From positions 1-10,963 of the forward strand of contig CAIVQI010000194.1 of assembly GCA_903908015.1 (NCBI GenBank): a stretch of DNA of 10,963 bases. The letters run 5' to 3'. Positions 7,029-10,963 of this stretch are shown here, piece after piece (positions within the stretch are counted from its first letter, which is position 1; each line of letters starts with the position of its first letter). The notes under the pieces are model-generated. The model was not told where the DNA came from. It saw nothing but the letters and a program-made list of their open reading frames with translations, and searched no databases. The DNA is from an uncultured Bacteroidota bacterium (GTDB lineage: Bacteria > Bacteroidota > Bacteroidia > UBA7662). The position numbers were made by a program, and so were the translations under genes.

Positions 7029-7954
7029 CGACGCACAGCCGTAACCTGTTGGATGAGTTGTGCCAAAAACACCTCTTCTTCTGGTTGACCGGTTCCATGC
7101 AGCATTTCTGTTTCGAGCGATACCCCCTCAACCTCTTCCTTGGTTTGGGCACCTGCCACACCCGATACAGTTTGGCCGGCCCTTTCTTTGTGCTGATCGC
7201 CATTCAGGTTCATTTGCTCGGTGTGGCGATACAGGTGCCATTGTTGGCCGTAATACTCAAGCGCGGTAAGATTTTCGATCCAATCGCCCGAATTGAGGTA
7301 AGTGAGTTGTCCCCCATCCACAGGAACTTGACGAATATTGGGCTGATGAATATGACCACACACCACATACGCGTAGCCCTTTTCGGCCGCCAAATCAATG
7401 GCGATTTGTTCGAAATCAGAAATAAAGCGTACTGCAGTCTTCACCCCGTCTTTGATTTTTTTGGAAAGGGAGATGCGGCCATACCCCAGTGCGGCAGCGA
7501 ACCAATTCACCCAACGGTTCATGAGAATGAGCAAATCGTAGCCCACGGCACCGAGGCGTGCCAACCATTTCGAATACTTCATACTCAAATCGAATACATC
7601 ACCATGAAAAAACCAGGCAGGGCCCTCATCCATTTGAAGCAGCAGCTTGTTCTTGATGTGTAAGTTACCGAGGCGAGTGGGACTAAACTTACGCAGCAGC
7701 TCGTCGTGGTTGCCGGTGATGTAATAGATGGTTTTACCCTGACTGAGCCATGACAGCAGTTTTTTAACGACCTTCATGTGACTTGCCGGCCAATAGTTTT
7801 TGCGAAACTGCCAGATATCGATAATGTCGCCGTTGAGGATGATGAGCCCTGGGTCGATGCTGTTGATATAGGTGTGCAACTCCTTTGCATGACACCCTAC
7901 CGTGCCAAGGTGGATATCGGAAAGAACGAGAATATCGATGGGACGCCTTTCCAT
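7025..7954 (-). CDS. LpxH-like metallophosphoesterase (UDP-2,3-diacylglucosamine diphosphatase family)
   Basis: The gene encodes about 309 residues of the calcineurin-like phosphoesterase fold with the full two-metal signature: D13-x-H15 in SDIHLG, GD43-xx-D46, GNHDE (81-85), HGD (117-119) and GHIH (200-203). In this arrangement it fits the LpxH/COG2908 group, which hydrolyses UDP-2,3-diacylglucosamine to lipid X in lipid A synthesis. Bacteroidota paralogues of this group may use other pyrophosphate substrates, so the exact reaction is inferred. ATG 7954 is preferred to the in-frame GTG at 7981 because conserved sequence begins directly after it and it follows an A-run (tgtcaaaaa). The last 65 or so residues, after the core beta-sandwich, form a Gln/Glu/Gly-rich tail not needed for the fold. 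It is the first gene of a two-gene unit with the glycosyltransferase (4-nt overlap) and is divergent from the CotH-like gene. Confidence 0.88.
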   Translation of the reverse strand: MERRPIDILVLSDIHLGTVGCHAKELHTYINSIDPGLIILNGDIIDIWQFRKNYWPASHMKVVKKLLSWLSQGKTIYYITGNHDELLRKFSPTRLGNLHIKNKLLLQMDEGPAWFFHGDVFDLSMKYSKWLARLGAVGYDLLILMNRWVNWFAAALGYGRISLSKKIKDGVKTAVRFISDFEQIAIDLAAEKGYAYVVCGHIHQPNIRQVPVDGGQLTYLNSGDWIENLTALEYYGQQWHLYRHTEQMNLNGDQHKERAGQTVSGVAGAQTKEEVEGVSLETEMLHGTGQPEEEVFLAQLIQQVTAVRR

Positions 7955-8146
7955 TTTTTGACAACACAAATGACCTCGCACAACATCAACAAATTGTAAA
8001 CAGAGTGTGATGTTTGTTAGATGCGCTGCCCGCCTATGTTCAAATTTTTCTCGATATTGATGGCCACAAAACCCAGCAATGCATTAAACTCTGGGGACGA
8101 ACAGCAGTCCAAATCAGTTTGGCCTATTCCGGAAAGGATTTAACCC
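7955..8146. other. Divergent intergenic region (192 bp)
   Basis: This gap separates the divergent phosphoesterase and CotH-like genes and should hold promoters for both. No clear Bacteroidota promoter (TTG ... TAnnTTTG) was found on either strand. The nearest is TACAATTTG on the minus strand (complement of about 7993-8001), with one base too many in the spacer. A weak inverted repeat, AAACA/TGTTT with an 8-nt loop, lies near 7998-8015. No open frame of note is present. Confidence 0.5.
8131..8139 (+). promoter_or_regulatory. Purine-rich ribosome binding site before the CotH-like gene
   Basis: GGAAAGGAT contains AAGGA at 8134-8138, eight bases before ATG 8147. This is the only convincing Shine-Dalgarno-like site among the starts in the window. 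It favours ATG 8147 over the second ATG at 8162. Confidence 0.5.
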
Positions 8147-10570
8147 ATGAATGAAGACCCTATGAATCATCGCATCCTTCTTCTTGTCATTGTAGCGTTA
8201 TTCTCTACCCACAAGAGCTTCGGACAATTATTGCCTCCGGAGCGTTACTATTCAGCAGACGGCCGAATCTTATACGCTGGAGGGAGTCCGGACCCGGGTT
8301 GGTACGATTTGGACAGCGTGCGACTGGTGAACTTGCAATTTCCTCAGAGCAATTATTGGAGCCTATTGCAGGCCAACTACACCAGTGAAACACTAATTCC
8401 TGCGACCCTTTCGGTGGGGAACATCATTCTGGACAGCGTGGGCGTTCGATTCAGGGGAAACACATCATACACCTCCATCCCCAATTCACAAAAAAAGTCT
8501 TTTGCCATTGAGACCGACTTCGTGGTGGGTGGACAAGAACTCATGGGCTATAGAAACCTGAAGTTCAACAACGCCCATAGCGATGCCAGTTTTATGCGTG
8601 AGGTGCTCTACAACCGGCTTGCCATGCGCCACATTCCTATTGCCAAAGCCAGTTTCATCCGACTGTCGCTCAACGGACAAGACTGGGGTCTGTATCCAAA
8701 CATTCAGGCCGTCGACAAAGCCTTCCTCGATGAGTGGTTTTTGAGTAACGATGGCCCGCTGATCAGGGCAACGCGGCAAACCACAGGGATTCCTGGTGGG
8801 GGATGGGGCGACGGCACGGCGGGCATGAACTTTCTGGGCGTCGACACCAACCTCTATAAAAATTACTATTACCTGAAATCGAGCGATCTGGCCTATCCGT
8901 GGACCTACCTCATGCGGGCCTGTTCTGTTTTGGCCCAAACCAACGCGGGATCGATCGATACAGCACAAGCATACCTGGATATCGATAAAATTCTCTGGTT
9001 TTTGGCCATGGAGAATATCTTCACCGATGACGATAGCTACGTCTATAAAGGTAAAATGGACTACATTGTCTATTATGAACCTGAAACGGGCCTCACTACC
9101 CCTTTAGAATATGACGGCAATTCCACTTTCACCACCAACAACGCCACGTCCAGCAGCTGGGGGCCATTCAAAAATGTAACGAATGCCAATTATCCCCTGT
9201 TGAATAAGTTGTTGAACATCCCGCAGTGGCGACAACGCTATTTGGCGCACTACCGTACACTGCTGCAGGAAGTTTTCAACCCCAGCATCACAAACCCCCT
9301 CATCGACCGCCTGGACACGCTGATTGCCTCTCACGTAGCATCAGATCCCAAGAAGTTGTATAGTACCGCCCAGTACACGTCTGGTGTACCGGCGCTCAAG
9401 AATTTTGTGCAGAACCGCAGAAACTACTTACAGGCCAACACCGAAGTGGCACAAATAGCCCCAAAAATTGATTCTGCCCATCATTTGAACAGTGCCCTTC
9501 AACTTCTTACCGCCCCCATTCCGGGGGAAGTATCATGGGTACGCGCTTTCATGGCCCAGGGGGGGACGCCCATACTGGAAGTACGGCTGCACTACAGTGA
9601 TCGGGTGGTGGGTAGGTTTACCTCGGTCCAGATGTACGATGACGGGCAGCATCAGGACCTGGCCGCTGGTGATGGCATATTTGGTGCACAACTCCCCGCC
9701 TTCACGCCTTTTTCCTTGGTGCGCTACTACATTGAAGCCGTTGGGTCTAACACTGCACAGAGTCGATCGTACCTCCCGACTGGTGCAGAACATGATGTTT
9801 TTGTGTTTCGCGTCGAGGGCCAACCCATAGGCGGAGGCGTTGTGATCAATGAATTTGTTGCAAGCAATCAATCGGGAGCGCAAGATGAAAGTGGTGGATT
9901 CGCCGATTGGGTTGAGCTTCACAACACATCGGCTCAGGCCATCTCATTAGCGGGCTGGTATTTGTCGGACGACCAATCGAATCCCCTACGCTGGCGCATC
10001 CCCGCGGGCATTTCAATCCCCGCCGGTGGCTACCTCATCATTTGGACGGATGCCGACTCGCTGGATGGCCCGCTGCACACCAATTTTAGGCTCTCTGCGG
10101 CAGGTGAGGATTTGGTGTTGAGCAACAGCGCTGGGCAATTGGTGGATTTGGTGAATTTCCCTTTACAAATCACCGACACGGCCTACGCCCGCATCCCCAA
10201 TGGCACGGGACCGTTCACCTACCGTGTTCCTACCTTTGCGGCCAATAACCAAGGCAATCCAAGTGCCGTGCGCCCCATGACGCACCAGCAGCTGCTTTTG
10301 TATCCGAATCCCGCACGTGACTGGCTTCGCGTGCATCTGGTGGCGGAGGGTGGCTCTACCATTTCATTGAGCTCGTCCACACCTGGTCCAACCCTAACCC
10401 CTACGCTGCGCATTTTGGATCTTCAGGGTCGAGAATTACCAGCAGACGTGCACGTCTCTGGAGAAACAGAATGGATGGTGGACCTGCAAACGATCCCCTC
10501 CGGATGCTACATCCTGGAGGCGAAAAATGGTGAGCGAACCCAATTCGCCCGTTTCATATGTACGCATTAA
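8147..10570 (+). CDS. Secreted CotH-like protein with lamin-tail domain and T9SS sorting signal
   Basis: This 807-residue protein begins with a signal peptide (NHRILLLVIVALF, likely cut after SFG near residue 26). A CotH kinase-like domain follows: GVRFRGNTSY (99-108), QKKSFAIE, the aspartate cluster TDDDSY (Asp294-296) and EYDGNSTF (Asp323), where better-known members have PWDxNxTFG. CotH proteins are atypical protein kinases first described in spore coats; a phosphorylation role here is inferred. Residues of about 470-560 form a beta-rich module with MYDDGQHQDLAAGDGIFG. A lamin-tail domain runs from VVINEFVASN (565) to about 690. The end (LLLYPNPARDWLRV ... GCYILEAKNGERTQFARFICTH region, about 716-807) is a T9SS type A sorting domain, so the protein should cross the outer membrane. 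The sorting domain carries a Ser/Thr/Pro-rich insertion around STPGPTLTPTL. ATG 8162 would give a more usual signal peptide n-region, but the ribosome site fits ATG 8147. It stands alone, divergent from the phosphoesterase gene. Confidence 0.9.
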   Translation: MNEDPMNHRILLLVIVALFSTHKSFGQLLPPERYYSADGRILYAGGSPDPGWYDLDSVRLVNLQFPQSNYWSLLQANYTSETLIPATLSVGNIILDSVGVRFRGNTSYTSIPNSQKKSFAIETDFVVGGQELMGYRNLKFNNAHSDASFMREVLYNRLAMRHIPIAKASFIRLSLNGQDWGLYPNIQAVDKAFLDEWFLSNDGPLIRATRQTTGIPGGGWGDGTAGMNFLGVDTNLYKNYYYLKSSDLAYPWTYLMRACSVLAQTNAGSIDTAQAYLDIDKILWFLAMENIFTDDDSYVYKGKMDYIVYYEPETGLTTPLEYDGNSTFTTNNATSSSWGPFKNVTNANYPLLNKLLNIPQWRQRYLAHYRTLLQEVFNPSITNPLIDRLDTLIASHVASDPKKLYSTAQYTSGVPALKNFVQNRRNYLQANTEVAQIAPKIDSAHHLNSALQLLTAPIPGEVSWVRAFMAQGGTPILEVRLHYSDRVVGRFTSVQMYDDGQHQDLAAGDGIFGAQLPAFTPFSLVRYYIEAVGSNTAQSRSYLPTGAEHDVFVFRVEGQPIGGGVVINEFVASNQSGAQDESGGFADWVELHNTSAQAISLAGWYLSDDQSNPLRWRIPAGISIPAGGYLIIWTDADSLDGPLHTNFRLSAAGEDLVLSNSAGQLVDLVNFPLQITDTAYARIPNGTGPFTYRVPTFAANNQGNPSAVRPMTHQQLLLYPNPARDWLRVHLVAEGGSTISLSSSTPGPTLTPTLRILDLQGRELPADVHVSGETEWMVDLQTIPSGCYILEAKNGERTQFARFICTH

Positions 10571-10587
10571 ACTAAGCTTTCAAAGGT

Positions 10588-10963
10588 TTAATGATTGGGT
10601 TTTGGTGGGGTATTCGTTACCCCAGTGGCTTTACTTTTCCCCGATTGTCCCGAAGGCCTTTGTCCACCTCCACTACTGCTTGCGCCTTTTGAACTGTCCT
10701 TTGTGCTGGGCGCTGTCTTCATGTTCTTGGCATTTCCTCGATCACTTGCGACGGGCATTGGCTTTCCTGCAGCGTGTCCCATCATAAATAGGAAAGCCTC
10801 GGGCAGGCGCTTGGCCCAATCGAGTTCGTTGTGGCGATGACCAACTGCAACCTGGCTGTTATACTGCTTGGGGTTGTACCCAGCAGCCATGAAGATGGAA
10901 TCGGCTTGGGACTGCGGCGACAAATACATCGCATCGAGCTCCTGATCGCCTGTATCCATATAG
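10588..10963 (-). CDS. Esterase-like alpha/beta hydrolase, C-terminal fragment (5' end outside window)
   Basis: About 125 residues of the C-terminus are visible. The frame stays open past the first ATG (10959) to the window edge, so the gene begins outside. The block MDTGDQELDAM followed by AAGYNPKQYNSQVAVGHRHNELDWAKRLPEAFLFMMG matches the end of putative esterases (esterase D/PF00756 type), where a strand with G-x-x-E is followed by the catalytic histidine in H-N-E-x-x-W and a final R-L-P-x-A helix. The catalytic His is probably the second one in GHRHNELDW. After the hydrolase fold ends there is a tail of about 60 residues rich in Ser, Gly, Lys and Pro (for example SSKGASSSGGGQRPSGQSGK) that is not part of the family. 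The stop is 17 nt from the convergent CotH-like stop. The substrate is unknown. Confidence 0.72.
   Translation of the reverse strand, partial: YMDTGDQELDAMYLSPQSQADSIFMAAGYNPKQYNSQVAVGHRHNELDWAKRLPEAFLFMMGHAAGKPMPVASDRGNAKNMKTAPSTKDSSKGASSSGGGQRPSGQSGKSKATGVTNTPPKPNH
10606..10624 (+). terminator. 7-bp stem-loop downstream of the CotH-like gene, candidate terminator
   Basis: TGGGGTA (10606-10612) and TACCCCA (10618-10624) form a perfect 7-bp stem around the loop TTCGT, 36 nt past the + strand stop. The following + strand bases are T-rich (gtggctttacttttc) without a pure T-run. The element lies inside the 3' coding end of the convergent esterase gene, so it would terminate the + transcript by running into its neighbour. 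Confidence 0.35.

Noticed and set aside
7049..7663. 204-codon + strand frame antisense to the phosphoesterase
   Set aside because: The opposite strand encodes all five metallophosphoesterase motifs. The antisense product shows no recognisable domain.

Overview
The window looks like a chromosomal segment of a Bacteroidota bacterium with roughly even base composition. The grounds are a secreted protein ending in a type IX secretion (T9SS) type A sorting domain, GH2 and GH92 mannosidases of the Bacteroidota type with signal peptides, A/T-rich translation starts mostly without Shine-Dalgarno sequences, and a paired glycosyltransferase and LpxH-like phosphoesterase. The exact lineage cannot be read from the sequence. 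No RNA gene, transposon, CRISPR array or prophage gene was seen.

Layout. (1) Bases 1-220, + strand: the 3' end of a gene that enters from the left and reads as the C-terminus of CutC, with a short DPNP repeat tail. (2) Bases 250-3057, +: an exported GH2 beta-mannosidase interrupted by a 15-bp tandem repeat. (3) Bases 2966-6004, +: an exported GH92 alpha-mannosidase with two accessory C-terminal domains, starting 92 nt inside the GH2 gene. (4) Bases 6024-7028 and 7025-7954, - strand: a glycosyltransferase and an LpxH-like metallophosphoesterase joined by an ATGA stop/start overlap. (5) Bases 8147-10570, +: a large secreted CotH-like protein with a lamin-tail domain and a T9SS signal. (6) Bases 10588-10963, -: the 3' end of an esterase-like alpha/beta hydrolase that leaves the window on the right.

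How the genes work together. The cutC end, GH2 and GH92 form one tight co-oriented block. Together the two hydrolases could strip alpha-mannose branches and then the beta-mannose of an N-glycan core or a related mannoside in the periplasm. That is inferred from family and context, since no SusC/SusD pair, transporter or regulator lies in the window. The minus-strand pair probably works in the envelope or lipid-linked sugar metabolism. The CotH-like protein should go to the cell surface or outside.

The most notable points are a CutC-like protein inside a mannoside-degradation operon, the long GH2/GH92 overlap that contains the GH92 signal peptide, and in-frame minisatellites in two adjacent genes.
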